Below, piece by piece: positions 53,133 to 62,137 of a DNA stretch of 64,000 bases. The stretch spans positions 19,979-83,978 of the forward strand of contig NZ_LZSG01000041.1 of the NCBI RefSeq assembly GCF_001665395.1, read 5' to 3'. A model generated the notes under the pieces. That model ran no database searches. It was not told the origin of the DNA and saw only the letters and a list, made by a program, of their open reading frames with translations. The stretch is from Mycobacterium sp. 1164966.3. Its GTDB lineage: Bacteria > Actinomycetota > Actinomycetes > Mycobacteriales > Mycobacteriaceae. A program made the position numbers and the translations under genes. The stretch's first letter is position 1, and each line of letters begins with the position of its first letter.

Positions 53133-54047
53133 ATGAACGTCACCAACCTGGTTCGTCAACACTGGGCCGCACTGCGCGCGCTCCTGGTGCTGACCGTGAT
53201 CCTGGGTTTCGGCTACCCACTGCTTGTTTGGCTGGTGAGCCTGCTGCCAGGGCTGCACGGCAACGCCGAGGGCTCGATTGCGACCGCGGCGGGTAGACCC
53301 GTCGGCAGCAAGCTGATCGGCCAGTCGTTCACCGACAGGTCGGGCGACCCGCTACCGCAGTATTTCCAGAGCCGGCCGTCGGCGGCGGGCAATGGCTATG
53401 ACCCATTGTCGAGCGGCGGCAGCAACCTCGGACCCGAAAGCATCGTCGACATCCCGGCGGATCCGGCCAAGGTGGCCGCCGGCGCCGGCGCTGCGGACGC
53501 CGGGTTCAAGCCCAGCCTGCTCACGCAGGTGTGTTCGCGCAGTGCGGCCGTCGCGAAACTCGAAGGCGTCCAGGCGGCGCGGCCGTTCTGTACCGGCGGC
53601 GGGGTGGGTGCGGTGTTGTCGGTGATCGGGCCCCGTGATCCGCGCGGGTACGTGCTACGCCCCACCAGGGTGGTCAGCGTCAATGAACCGTGCGCAACGA
53701 CACGGCAGACGTTCCTGGACATCTACGAAGGCGTCCGGATCGAATGCGCGGCTTACGGCGAGGACTACGCGAACGGCCGGCTGGTGCCGATTCGCGGGGC
53801 CGCGCCGGACAATCCGCGCGTTCCACCCGATGCGGTGACGGCCAGCGGAAGCGGCCTGGACCCGGACATCTCCCCGGCTTACGCCGAAATCCAGGTCGCC
53901 CGGGTGGCCAAGGCGCGGCATGTCACGCCACAGCAGATCCGTGATGTGGTTCAGGCCAACCTGAGTGGGCGGTTTTTCGGTGCGCCGGCGGTCAATGTCG
54001 TACAGCTCAATCTGCAGCTCGACCACCGGTATCCGGTCGCGAGCTAG
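53133..54047 (+). CDS. kdpC: K+-transporting ATPase subunit KdpC, with long extracytoplasmic insert
   Basis: A 304-residue KdpC; the family usually has about 190. The N-terminal anchor (ALLVLTVILGFGYPLLVWLV), SKLIGQSFTD, YFQSRPSAAGNGYDP and SGGSNLGP (94-101) are standard. So is the C-terminal DAVTASGSGLDPDISPAYA (233-251) through AVNVVQLNLQLD. Between them lie about 130 residues instead of about 35, with four cysteines (134, 153, 187, 205) that could form two disulfides outside the membrane. The frame is intact and codon use looks ordinary. It is closely spaced with kdpB and kdpD (11 bp). Confidence 0.93.
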   Translation: MNVTNLVRQHWAALRALLVLTVILGFGYPLLVWLVSLLPGLHGNAEGSIATAAGRPVGSKLIGQSFTDRSGDPLPQYFQSRPSAAGNGYDPLSSGGSNLGPESIVDIPADPAKVAAGAGAADAGFKPSLLTQVCSRSAAVAKLEGVQAARPFCTGGGVGAVLSVIGPRDPRGYVLRPTRVVSVNEPCATTRQTFLDIYEGVRIECAAYGEDYANGRLVPIRGAAPDNPRVPPDAVTASGSGLDPDISPAYAEIQVARVAKARHVTPQQIRDVVQANLSGRFFGAPAVNVVQLNLQLDHRYPVAS

Positions 54048-54058
54048 CGCCGCGGAGG

Positions 54059-56638
54059 ATGATGGTTGACGTGACCGACGACGTCAGCCTCCGCGAGCAG
54101 CATCCCAAGCGTGGAGAGCTTCGCATCTACCTGGGTGCGGCTCCGGGTGTCGGCAAGACGTACGCGATGCTCGGAGAGGCGCACCGGCGGTTGGAACGGG
54201 GCACTGACTTGGTGGCCGCCGTCGTAGAGACCCACGGCCGCCGCAAGACCGCTGAGCTGCTGGAAGGAATTGAGCTTATTCCGCCGCGCTACATCGAATA
54301 CCGCGGCGGCAGCTTCCCCGAACTCGACGTTCCCGCGGTGCTGGCGCGTCATCCGCACGTCGTGCTGGTCGACGAACTTGCCCACACCAACACGCCGGGC
54401 AGCAAGAACCAGAAGCGCTGGCAAGATGTCGAGGAACTGCTCGACGCGGGGATTACGGTGATTTCCACGGTCAACATCCAGCACCTGGAGAGCCTCAACG
54501 ATGTCGTCGCCCAGATCACCGGCATCGAACAGCAGGAGACGATGCCGGATTCGATCGTGCGCGAGGCCGCGCAGGTCGAACTCATCGACATCACGCCGGA
54601 GGCGTTGCGGCGCAGGCTTTCCCACGGCAACGTCTACGCTCCGGAGCGGATCGACGCGGCGCTGTCCAACTATTTCCGCCGGGGAAACCTCACTGCACTA
54701 AGGGAATTGGCGCTGCTGTGGCTAGCCGACCAGGTCGATACCGCGCTGGCCAAGTATCGCGCGGAGAACAAGATCACCGATACCTGGGAGGCGCGCGAAC
54801 GGGTTGTGGTGGCGATCAGCGGGGGTCCGGAATCGGAGACGTTGGTACGCCGCGCATCCCGGATCGCGTCGAAGTCCAGTGCCGAGCTGATGGTGGTGCA
54901 TGTGATCCGCGGCGACGGACTGGCCGGCCTTTCGGAGGCGCGGATGAGCAAGATCCGTGAGCTGGCGAACAGCCTGGACGCGTCGCTGCACACCGTCGTC
55001 GGTGACGACATACCCAGAGCCTTACTCGATTTCGCCCGTGAGATCAATGCCACCCAATTGGTGATCGGCACCTCTCGGCGGTCGCGGTGGCCGCGCCTGT
55101 TCGACGAGGCCATCGGCCCGACCATCGTTCAGCTGTCCGGCAAGATCGACGTGCACATCGTCACCCACGAGGAGTCGCGACGTGGGTTCCGGCTGGCGTC
55201 GCTCGCGCCGCGCGCGCGACGCGTCGCATCCTGGCTCGCGGCCTTTGCAGTCCCGTCGGCGATCTGCGCAGTCGGGGTAACGGTGCTGGACCCGTATTTG
55301 AACACCGGTGGCGAGAGCGCATTGTTCTTCGTCGGCGTGCTACTGGTGGGCCTGTTCGGAGGTGTTGCCCCGGCGGCACTTTCGGCGGTGCTGTCCGGGC
55401 TGCTGCTGAACTACTACTTGATTGCTCCGCGGCACAGCTTCACCATTGCCGAACCCAACAACGCCGTAACCGAATTGGTGTTGTTGCTGATCGCGGTTGC
55501 GGTCGCCGTCCTGGTCGACGGCGCGGCGAATCGCACCCGCGAAGCCCGTCGTGCTTCTCAGGAGGCCGAGTTGCTGACGCTATTCGCGGGTTCGGTGCTG
55601 CGCGGCGCCGATCTCGAGACGCTGCTGGAACGGGTGCGCGAGACGTATTCGCAGCGCGCGGTCAGCATGCTGCGGGAGCTTTCCGGGGATGCCGCCAGTA
55701 GAAAGCACAAGGGCTATCTGGTTGCGAGCGTAGGGAATGACCCCTGCGTCACCGTTGATTCCGCTGACGCCGCGATCGAAGTCGGTGATGACGAGTTCTG
55801 GATGCTTTTGGCCGGAAAGAAGTTGGCCGCACGCGACCGTCGGGTGCTTAGCGCGGTGGCCCGACAAGCGGCGGGCTTGGTTCGGCAGCGCGAATTGGCC
55901 GAAGAAGCCAGCCGCGCCGCGGCGATCGTGCAAGCCGACGAGCTGCGGCGCTCGCTGCTGTCGGCGGTCAGCCACGACCTGCGCACGCCGCTGGCGGCTG
56001 CCAAGGTCGCCGTGTCCAGCTTGCGGGCCGAGGACGTCGCCTTCTCCGCCGAAGACACCGCCGAATTGCTGGCTACCATCGAGCAATCCATCGACCAGCT
56101 CACCGCGCTGGTCGGCAATCTGCTCGACTCATCGCGCCTGGCCGCCGGTGTGATCCGTCCGGATCTGCAGCGGGTGTACCTGGAGGAAACGGTGCAGCGC
56201 GCGTTGGTCAGCATCGGTAAGGGAGCCACCGGTTTCTACCGATCCGCCATCGATCGCGTCAAGGTGGATGTCGGGGATGCAGTGGCGATGGCCGATGCCG
56301 GGCTGCTCGAGCGGGTCTTTGCCAACCTGATCGACAACGCGTTGCGGTACGCGCCCAATTGTGTGGTCCGGGTCAATGCGGGCCGAGTGGGTGATCGCGT
56401 CTTGATCAACGTCATCGACGAAGGTCCCGGCATCCCGCACGGGGCCGAGGATCAGATCTTCGAGGCCTTTCAGCGGCTCGGTGATCACGACAACACCATG
56501 GGTGTCGGGCTGGGAATGTCCGTCGCGCGTGGTTTCGTAGAGGCCATGGGCGGCACTATTCAGGCCGGCGATACGCCAGGCGGTGGACTGACCGTGGTGG
56601 TGGATCTGGCCGCGCCGCGTCGAGGCGGTGAACGATGA
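54059..56638 (+). CDS. kdpD: Sensor histidine kinase KdpD
   Basis: An 859-residue sensor. The N-terminal KdpD domain has Walker A GAAPGVGKTYAML and Walker B HVVLVDELAHTNTPGS. A Usp domain follows (VVVAISGGPESETLV to about 370), then four membrane helices of DUF4118 (about 385-485), a GAF-like region, HisKA with His639 in SAVSHDLRTPLAAAK, and the ATPase domain (NLIDNALRYAPN, DEGPGIPHG, GVGLGMSVARGFVEAMGG). It senses K+ limitation and phosphorylates KdpE. It is co-directional with kdpFABC here. The ATG at 54059 follows CGGAGGA. Confidence 0.96.
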   Translation: MMVDVTDDVSLREQHPKRGELRIYLGAAPGVGKTYAMLGEAHRRLERGTDLVAAVVETHGRRKTAELLEGIELIPPRYIEYRGGSFPELDVPAVLARHPHVVLVDELAHTNTPGSKNQKRWQDVEELLDAGITVISTVNIQHLESLNDVVAQITGIEQQETMPDSIVREAAQVELIDITPEALRRRLSHGNVYAPERIDAALSNYFRRGNLTALRELALLWLADQVDTALAKYRAENKITDTWEARERVVVAISGGPESETLVRRASRIASKSSAELMVVHVIRGDGLAGLSEARMSKIRELANSLDASLHTVVGDDIPRALLDFAREINATQLVIGTSRRSRWPRLFDEAIGPTIVQLSGKIDVHIVTHEESRRGFRLASLAPRARRVASWLAAFAVPSAICAVGVTVLDPYLNTGGESALFFVGVLLVGLFGGVAPAALSAVLSGLLLNYYLIAPRHSFTIAEPNNAVTELVLLLIAVAVAVLVDGAANRTREARRASQEAELLTLFAGSVLRGADLETLLERVRETYSQRAVSMLRELSGDAASRKHKGYLVASVGNDPCVTVDSADAAIEVGDDEFWMLLAGKKLAARDRRVLSAVARQAAGLVRQRELAEEASRAAAIVQADELRRSLLSAVSHDLRTPLAAAKVAVSSLRAEDVAFSAEDTAELLATIEQSIDQLTALVGNLLDSSRLAAGVIRPDLQRVYLEETVQRALVSIGKGATGFYRSAIDRVKVDVGDAVAMADAGLLERVFANLIDNALRYAPNCVVRVNAGRVGDRVLINVIDEGPGIPHGAEDQIFEAFQRLGDHDNTMGVGLGMSVARGFVEAMGGTIQAGDTPGGGLTVVVDLAAPRRGGER

Positions 56639-57315
56639 CACGCGTTTTGGTGATCGACGACGAGCCGCATATCCTGCGTGCGCTCAAAATCAATCTGTCC
56701 GTGCGGGGTTACGAGGTCATCACCGCCTCGACGGGCGCGGGTGCCCTGCGGGCTGCTGCCGAGCACCGGCCCGATGTGGTGATCCTCGATCTCGGTCTGC
56801 CCGACATCTCGGGTATCGAGGTGCTAGGTGGGCTGCGCGGTTGGCTGACGGCACCGGTAATCGTTTTGTCAGCGCGCACCGATTCGTCGGACAAGGTCGT
56901 GGCGTTGGATGCCGGTGCCGACGACTACGTGACAAAACCCTTTGGCATGGACGAGTTTCTGGCCCGGCTGCGGGCCGCAGTCCGCCGCAACACCGCGGCG
57001 TCCGAACTGGAGCAGCCGATTGTCGAAACCGATGCGTTCACTGTGGATCTCGCAGCCAAGAAGGTCACCAAGAACGGTGCCGAGGTGCATCTCACGCCCA
57101 CTGAATGGGGCATGCTCGAGGTGCTGGTGCGCAATCGGGGCAAGCTCGTCGGCCGCGAGGAGCTGCTCAAGGAGGTGTGGGGTCCAACGTATGCAACCGA
57201 GACCCATTACCTGCGAGTGTATTTGGCGCAGTTGCGGCGAAAGCTCGAGGATGATCCGTCGCAGCCCAAGCATCTGCTGACCGAATCGGGTATGGGCTAT
57301 CGCTTCGAGGCCTAG
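56635..57315 (+). CDS. kdpE: Response regulator KdpE
   Basis: A 226-residue OmpR-family regulator. The receiver has IDDEPH (7-12), phosphoacceptor Asp52 in VILDLGLPD and YVTKPFG. The winged helix includes LTPTEWGMLEVLVRN and THYLRVYLAQLRRKLED. Its ATG overlaps the kdpD stop (ATGA). It activates the kdp promoter and is the likely binder of the direct repeats at 48978-49017. Confidence 0.96.
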   Translation: MTRVLVIDDEPHILRALKINLSVRGYEVITASTGAGALRAAAEHRPDVVILDLGLPDISGIEVLGGLRGWLTAPVIVLSARTDSSDKVVALDAGADDYVTKPFGMDEFLARLRAAVRRNTAASELEQPIVETDAFTVDLAAKKVTKNGAEVHLTPTEWGMLEVLVRNRGKLVGREELLKEVWGPTYATETHYLRVYLAQLRRKLEDDPSQPKHLLTESGMGYRFEA

Positions 57316-57344
57316 GTGTGTGGGCTTGAGTCACATCCGTTACT

Positions 57345-57664
57345 TCAGTCCCGGCCGAGGACTCGTGTGTCTTTTTGCCCGTCTCGCAGCGACAAACTCG
57401 CTGTTGTGTTGTCGGCCCGCGACCGGGCTTCCTCGCGCAATGCTAGAACCCGTTGATGGATCCGGTGTTCGGTGCCGCGCGGGATGCTCGACGGACCGTA
57501 CCTGCCGCGTCCGATCCGGCGCACTCGGCCTCGCCCGATTTCCCAACGTAGGGCATCCGAGATGGCCTTGGACTCCCGTCGACGCGAAAGCCATGCCAAG
57601 TCAGCGCATCGATCAGTTCGGTGATGGTCGCTGGTCCGTGCACCGCGAGGTGCATAGTGAGCAC
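57345..57664 (-). pseudogene. Frameshifted small winged-helix-like gene
   Basis: Two overlapping minus-strand frames together give one sensible protein. The first, from GTG 57664, reads LTMHLAVHGPATITELIDAL and then WHGFRVDGSP. The second continues KAISDALRWEIGRGRVRRIG and RGRYGPSSIPRGTEHRIHQR down to about 57345. The join needs one inserted base near 57567. The frame is also closed by a TAA just upstream of 57683, so the N-terminus may be lost as well. The content resembles a small DNA-binding repeat protein common in mycobacteria. It lies 30 bp after kdpE on the opposite strand. A sequencing error is the alternative. Confidence 0.65.
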
Positions 57665-57751
57665 ATAGCGTAGCTCGATCCCTTATAGATTCATGCACGA
57701 ACTTTCGCACGCCGGTATGACATTCGCGGCCAGACGGGCATGTTGCGTCCA

Positions 57752-57840
57752 GTGTGAATCTACGGCTTTCCGTGTGAAACCAGGGCGCTCATCACCGGAA
57801 ATCCCGCCCTCACTACACTCCGAAAGCCCCAGATTCACAA
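57752..57840. repeat. Dispersed palindromic repeat (copy 2, single-unit arms)
   Basis: The same element as at 6678-6860 but without tandem amplification. The outer arms are GTGAATCT (57754-57761) with AGATTCAC (57831-57838), then GGCTTTCCGTGTG against CACTCCGAAAGCC. The core hairpin is AGGGCG (57782-57787) with CGCCCT (57805-57810), around a loop containing CCGGAAAT. It lies in the 632-bp stretch between kdpE and the exopolyphosphatase gene, which otherwise holds only the frameshifted gene. Confidence 0.8.
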
Positions 57841-57947
57841 CCAAATTCCGAAGTGTCGCGCCAGTCAGCGCCCACTGCGTAAAACAACTCAGGCTGTCGC
57901 TACGAGGCGGGCAAAAGGGCATGTCCCTTCTTCTAGATACGCATGAC

Positions 57948-58895
57948 TCAGTCCGCGATCGAGAGCGCGATCCCGTCCAGAATGTCGTGTTCGCTCACCG
58001 TCAGCTCGTCGATACCCGCCCGGTCATGCAGTTCACGTGCCAGCTCTTGCACCACGATCGCACCCCCGCCGATCACGTCGGCCCGGCCCTCGTGCATCGG
58101 CGGCAGCGCGGCACGCCCAGACCGCGTCATGCCAATCAGCCGGTCGCAGACCGCCAGCAGGTCACCCATCGCGACCCGCGAAAGATGAATGGTTGCAGCA
58201 TCATACGCATTCAACCCGTGGGCCAGCGCGGACAGCGTGGTCATGGTGCCGGCGAGCCCGACCCAAGTCCGGGCTTCTTCGACCGGCACCGCCCGCAGCG
58301 CGGTTTCAAGCCTTTCACGAACCAATCGTCGTGCCGCCTCGACCTCCTCCGGCGTCGGCGGGTCGGAGTGCAAACACCGCTCGGTCAGCCGCACACAGCC
58401 GATGTCGGCCGAATAGCTTGCCACCACGCCGGATTCGCCGAGGACGATCTCGGTGGAGCCGCCACCCAGGTCGACGACGACGAAAGGCGCGCCAGCGCTG
58501 TTCAATTCGTCGACCGCTCCGTGGAACGACAACGAGGCTTCCGCATCGCCACTGATTACTTCGGCAATTGCGCCAGGGATCACCGCACCCAGCACGTCGG
58601 CAGTCATCGCGAAGAACTCATCACGATTGCCCACGTCGCGAGCGGCCGACGTGGCGACCATCCGCACCTTCTCGACGCGGTGCACCTTGAGCAGCGCCGC
58701 GTAGTCGGTCAGGGCCGACCGGGTTCGGGCCAGCGCGTCCGGCGCGAACTGACCCGTCGCGTCGACGCCCTGCCCCAATCGCACGATCCGCGTTTCGCGA
58801 TGCACTTCGCGCAAGGACCCGACCTTCAAGTCGGCGATCAGCAGACGAATTGAGTTGGTGCCGCAGTCAATTGCGGCGACCCGGCTCACGGCCAA
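57948..58895 (-). CDS. Ppx/GppA exopolyphosphatase family protein (Rv1026 type)
   Basis: A 315-residue member of the ASKHA superfamily. The phosphate 1 loop is AAIDCGTNSIRLLI, the phosphate 2 region is VVDLGGGSTEIVLGE, and an intermediate Glu lies in EVISGDAEASLSF. It hydrolyses polyphosphate or pppGpp by family; the M. tuberculosis orthologue (PPX2) is reported as an exopolyphosphatase. It overlaps the DUF501 gene by ten bases and ends the eno-ftsB-DUF501-ppx run. Confidence 0.92.
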   Translation of the reverse strand: MAVSRVAAIDCGTNSIRLLIADLKVGSLREVHRETRIVRLGQGVDATGQFAPDALARTRSALTDYAALLKVHRVEKVRMVATSAARDVGNRDEFFAMTADVLGAVIPGAIAEVISGDAEASLSFHGAVDELNSAGAPFVVVDLGGGSTEIVLGESGVVASYSADIGCVRLTERCLHSDPPTPEEVEAARRLVRERLETALRAVPVEEARTWVGLAGTMTTLSALAHGLNAYDAATIHLSRVAMGDLLAVCDRLIGMTRSGRAALPPMHEGRADVIGGGAIVVQELARELHDRAGIDELTVSEHDILDGIALSIAD

Positions 58896-59368
58896 CGCAG
58901 CACCTCCGCAATGCCCGGCTCGCCGGACAATAGTGCCAGCGCCTCATCACCGAGCGGATTCATCCCCGGTCCTTTGGCCAGCGAATGCGCGATCAGCACG
59001 TGCAGGCACTTGACGCGATCGGGCATGCCACCGGCGGAATAGGTGGTGCCCAACGACTCGATCGCGTCGCGCTCGGCCAGGTACGACTCGTGGGCACGCC
59101 GATACTTCGCGGCCAGATCGGGGTCCTGACGCAGCCGCTCGGTCATCTCACGCATTACCCCGGTCGTCTCCAGCCGGCTCGCGGCCGCGGTGAGGACCGG
59201 ATGCGTCAGGTAGTACAACGTCGGAAATGGCGTGCCGTCAGGAAGTTTCGGGGCGGTCTTCACCACGCCGGGCTGACCGTCGGCGCAACGGTAGGAGATC
59301 TCGAGCACGCCGCGAGGCTCGCGACCGAGCTGACGCGCAACCGCCTCCAGGTCTGCGCGATCAACCAC
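58886..59368 (-). CDS. DUF501 protein (Rv1025 type)
   Basis: A 160-residue conserved protein. The DUF501 signatures are RQLGREPRGVLEISYRC, KTAPKLPDGTPFPTLYYLTH and GGMPDRVKCLHVLIAHSLAK. The GTG at 59368 gives the conserved start VDRADLEAVARQLGR; the longer frame to 59455 lies within the upstream gene. It overlaps both neighbours by eight and ten bases, so it is translationally coupled. Function unknown; it is constantly found next to enolase, FtsB-like and Ppx genes in actinobacteria. Confidence 0.92.
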   Translation of the reverse strand: MVDRADLEAVARQLGREPRGVLEISYRCADGQPGVVKTAPKLPDGTPFPTLYYLTHPVLTAAASRLETTGVMREMTERLRQDPDLAAKYRRAHESYLAERDAIESLGTTYSAGGMPDRVKCLHVLIAHSLAKGPGMNPLGDEALALLSGEPGIAEVLRWP

Positions 59369-60017
59369 CGGGCGACGTGGGCTTGGGTAGTCCCGGTGGC
59401 CCGGGCTCGGTGGAGGGGGCCGGCGGACCGACGCTGGGTGGCAAGTGGGGCGCATCGGCGATGGTATGCCACAGCGAGGTGTACCAGGGGTTGTTGCCGG
59501 CCGGCTTCGGTGCGTCGGAGCCCGGCTGCGGGGATACCGTTGCCGTCGCGGGTAGTTGCACCTGGAACGGGATGTCCCCGGGCTTCACGAAACCGAGGCG
59601 CTCACGGGCCTGCGCCGCGATGTACGCCGGGTCGGCGAGCTTGTCCTTGCGCTGCTGGAGCTCGCCGATCTGCTGGCGCAGTGCGGCTTCGGACGCGGCC
59701 AACTGATTCATCTCCGTCTGCTGCTGAAAGTACGTGCGTACCGGGCCGGCGATGGTCAGCGTCAGCACGCACACGACGATGGCCAGGATCGCGGCGCGCC
59801 GCGCGGTGAAACCCAGCCGCTGCTCGGACCGCTGCTCCACCGACTCGTTGATCGACTGCTTGATGGGTTCGATGACCTGCTCGCGCAGGCTTCGCGTCGC
59901 GCCGGCGTGCGGGGCCTGCGCGGCTTTGGCGGGCTTGGCAGACCGACGGGCCCGGGCCGAGTCGCCGGCCTTCCCCGGACGCGAGGCCGGAGAGCGACGT
60001 TTCCCGTTGGCTGCCAA
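59361..60017 (-). CDS. FtsB/DivIC-type septum formation initiator (Rv1024 type)
   Basis: A 218-residue bitopic protein. The basic, Ala/Pro-rich cytoplasmic head covers about 1-65, followed by a membrane helix (AAILAIVVCVLTLTIAGPV, about 74-92). A coiled coil (TEMNQLAASEAALRQQIGEL) and the conserved PAYIAAQARERLGFVKPGD come next, then a Pro-rich tail. It is expected in the divisome with FtsL and FtsQ. It starts 11 bp after eno and overlaps the DUF501 gene. Confidence 0.92.
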   Translation of the reverse strand: MAANGKRRSPASRPGKAGDSARARRSAKPAKAAQAPHAGATRSLREQVIEPIKQSINESVEQRSEQRLGFTARRAAILAIVVCVLTLTIAGPVRTYFQQQTEMNQLAASEAALRQQIGELQQRKDKLADPAYIAAQARERLGFVKPGDIPFQVQLPATATVSPQPGSDAPKPAGNNPWYTSLWHTIADAPHLPPSVGPPAPSTEPGPPGLPKPTSPGG

Positions 60018-60028
60018 TGTAGTTCAGC

Positions 60029-61318
60029 TTATTTCGAGTCCAGAGCGAATCGTGGGAAAGCGAGGTCACCGGCGTAGCGGGCGGCATCACCGAGTGCCTC
60101 TTCGATCCGCAACAGCTGGTTGTATTTGGCGACGCGCTCGCTGCGGGCCGGCGCTCCGGTCTTGATCTGCCCGCTGCCGACCGCCACTGACAGGTCGGCG
60201 ATCGTGGTGTCCTCCGTCTCGCCGCTGCGGTGACTCATCATCGTGCGGTACCCGCTGTGGTGGGCCAAGGCGACCGCGTCCAGCGTCTCGGTCAGCGTGC
60301 CGATCTGATTCACCTTGACCAGCAACGCGTTTGCCACACCCTTTTCGATGCCGTCTTCGAGGCGTTCGGGATTGGTGACGAAGATGTCGTCGCCGACGAT
60401 TTGCACCCGGTCGCCGATCGCCGCCGTCAGAGCGGCCCAGCCGTCCCAATCATCTTCGGACAGTGGGTCTTCGATGGACACCAAGGGGTATTGCCCAAGC
60501 AGTCCGCCGTAGAACTCGGCCATCTGCTCGGCGGTGCGGGTCGCGCCCTCGAATTTGTAGCCGGTGCCTTCGGTGAAGAACTCGGTAGCCGCGGCGTCCA
60601 GGGCCAGCCCCACGTCGGTACCCAGCGTGAAGCCGGCCGACTCGATGGCCCGGCCGATCAAATCCAAAGCAGCGGTGGTGCCCGCGACATCCGGGGCGAA
60701 GCCGCCTTCGTCGCCCAAGCCGGTGGACAGCCCCTCCTTCTTCAGCACCGACTTGAGCGAGTGGTACACCTCGGCACCCCAGCGCAGCGCCTCCGCGAAG
60801 CTCGGCGCACCGATCGGGGCCACCATGAACTCCTGAATGTCGACGGCCGTGTCGGCGTGCGCACCGCCGTTGAGGATGTTCATCATCGGCACCGGCAGAA
60901 TGTGCGCATTAGGCCCGCCGACGTAGCGGAACAGCGGCAGCTCGGCGGAATCCGCAGCAGCCTTGGCGACGGCCAGGGAGACCCCCAGAATCGCGTTGCC
61001 GCCCAACCGTGACTTGTCCGGGGTGCCGTCCAGATCCACCAGCGCCTGGTCGACGAGGCGCTGGTCGTCGGCGTTGAGTCCGATCACCGCCGGGGCGATC
61101 TCGTCGAGCACGGCCTGCACTGCTTTCTTCACGCCCTTGCCGCCGTACCGATCGCCGCCGTCGCGCAATTCGACCGCCTCGTGCTCCCCGGTCGACGCGC
61201 CGGACGGCACCGCAGCGCGGGCGAATGTTCCGTCGATCAGCGCGACCTCGACCTCGACCGTCGGGTTGCCACGGGAATCGAGGATCTCGCGGGCACCGAC
61301 CTGCTCGATAATCGGCAC
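60029..61318 (-). CDS. eno: Enolase
   Basis: A 429-residue enolase (2-phosphoglycerate to phosphoenolpyruvate). The features are GNPTVEVEV, the AVPSGASTGEHEA loop, metal ligands in the barrel (Asp and Glu of VDIQEFM and SIEDPLSEDDW, and Asp in QIVGDDIFVTN), the catalytic Lys in LVKVNQIGTLTE and MMSHRSGETEDTTIADL. The GTG at 61318 follows AAGGAGAA at five bases. The gene begins a tight four-gene run towards ppx. Confidence 0.97.
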   Translation of the reverse strand: MPIIEQVGAREILDSRGNPTVEVEVALIDGTFARAAVPSGASTGEHEAVELRDGGDRYGGKGVKKAVQAVLDEIAPAVIGLNADDQRLVDQALVDLDGTPDKSRLGGNAILGVSLAVAKAAADSAELPLFRYVGGPNAHILPVPMMNILNGGAHADTAVDIQEFMVAPIGAPSFAEALRWGAEVYHSLKSVLKKEGLSTGLGDEGGFAPDVAGTTAALDLIGRAIESAGFTLGTDVGLALDAAATEFFTEGTGYKFEGATRTAEQMAEFYGGLLGQYPLVSIEDPLSEDDWDGWAALTAAIGDRVQIVGDDIFVTNPERLEDGIEKGVANALLVKVNQIGTLTETLDAVALAHHSGYRTMMSHRSGETEDTTIADLSVAVGSGQIKTGAPARSERVAKYNQLLRIEEALGDAARYAGDLAFPRFALDSK

Positions 61319-61390
61319 TGGGTTCTCCTTTGCGCTCTCTGAAAGGTCCCGGCAGCCTTAGCGTAAGGCCTGGGTCAGCGCCCTATCCTG

Positions 61391-62137
61391 CTACAACGGG
61401 TGACCCGCCGCATAGGCGGTCGCCCAGTCCCGGACCGCACGCGCGTAAACGCCCGAATTGTTGTATGCCCGCAGCGCGGTTATCCATCCTCGTGGTGTCG
61501 CGAGATCCTTTCCGCGCCAACACAAATATCCTGCAGCCGAAAGGGCGGCATCGTCGATGTTATCCGCGCTCACCGCGCCGTCGTTGTTGGCGTCGACGCC
61601 GTACAACCGCCAGGTCTCCGGAATGAACTGCATCGGCCCCATCGCCCGCACCACCCCGCTCCCGTCCGAGGGGGCGCCGTCGTCGACGATGCGCAGCGTG
61701 CCGCCGGTTCCGTCGAGGTGAACACCCCGGATCGGCGGAGTCACATCCCCGTTGGGAGCCACCGCCGCACCCCGGTAGGTGCCGTGATGACTCTCCACTT
61801 GCCCGATTCCCGCCAGCGTGGTCCACGCGATGTGGCACTTGGGGTTCTCGACCTCGGCGCCCCGCGCGGCGTAGGCGTAGGCCTCGAGCGCGACGACCGG
61901 TATCTCCAGTGCGGGAGCGCGCTTCTCCGCCCACTCACGCAACTGATCCGCGGGCCGGCCACTGGCATAGGTATCCACCGGCGGCACCGGGTCACCCGAC
62001 GGCGGCGGCACCCCGTCGGGGATGAAAAGGCTGAGCTGCCAGGTACAACTGGACGCCAAAAGCATGGCGGTCGCACCGATAACGGCGACCGCCCGCAACC
62101 AACGTCTCGGCGACACAGTGCTTACTTCGGCTTCCAC
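61391..62137 (-). CDS. lpqU: Lipoprotein LpqU, lytic transglycosylase-like
   Basis: A 248-residue exported protein. A basic head and hydrophobic segment (WLRAVAVIGATAMLLASS) end at a lipobox-like Cys (ASSC). The SLT/MltB-like domain has the catalytic Glu in GIGQVESHHGTYRG, then RAMGPMQFIPETWRLYG and WITALRAYNNSGVYARAV. It should cleave peptidoglycan at MurNAc-GlcNAc bonds. It starts at GTG 62137 (a second GTG at 62122 is possible). A 242-bp gap without a gene separates it from mazG. Confidence 0.9.
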   Translation of the reverse strand: MEAEVSTVSPRRWLRAVAVIGATAMLLASSCTWQLSLFIPDGVPPPSGDPVPPVDTYASGRPADQLREWAEKRAPALEIPVVALEAYAYAARGAEVENPKCHIAWTTLAGIGQVESHHGTYRGAAVAPNGDVTPPIRGVHLDGTGGTLRIVDDGAPSDGSGVVRAMGPMQFIPETWRLYGVDANNDGAVSADNIDDAALSAAGYLCWRGKDLATPRGWITALRAYNNSGVYARAVRDWATAYAAGHPL

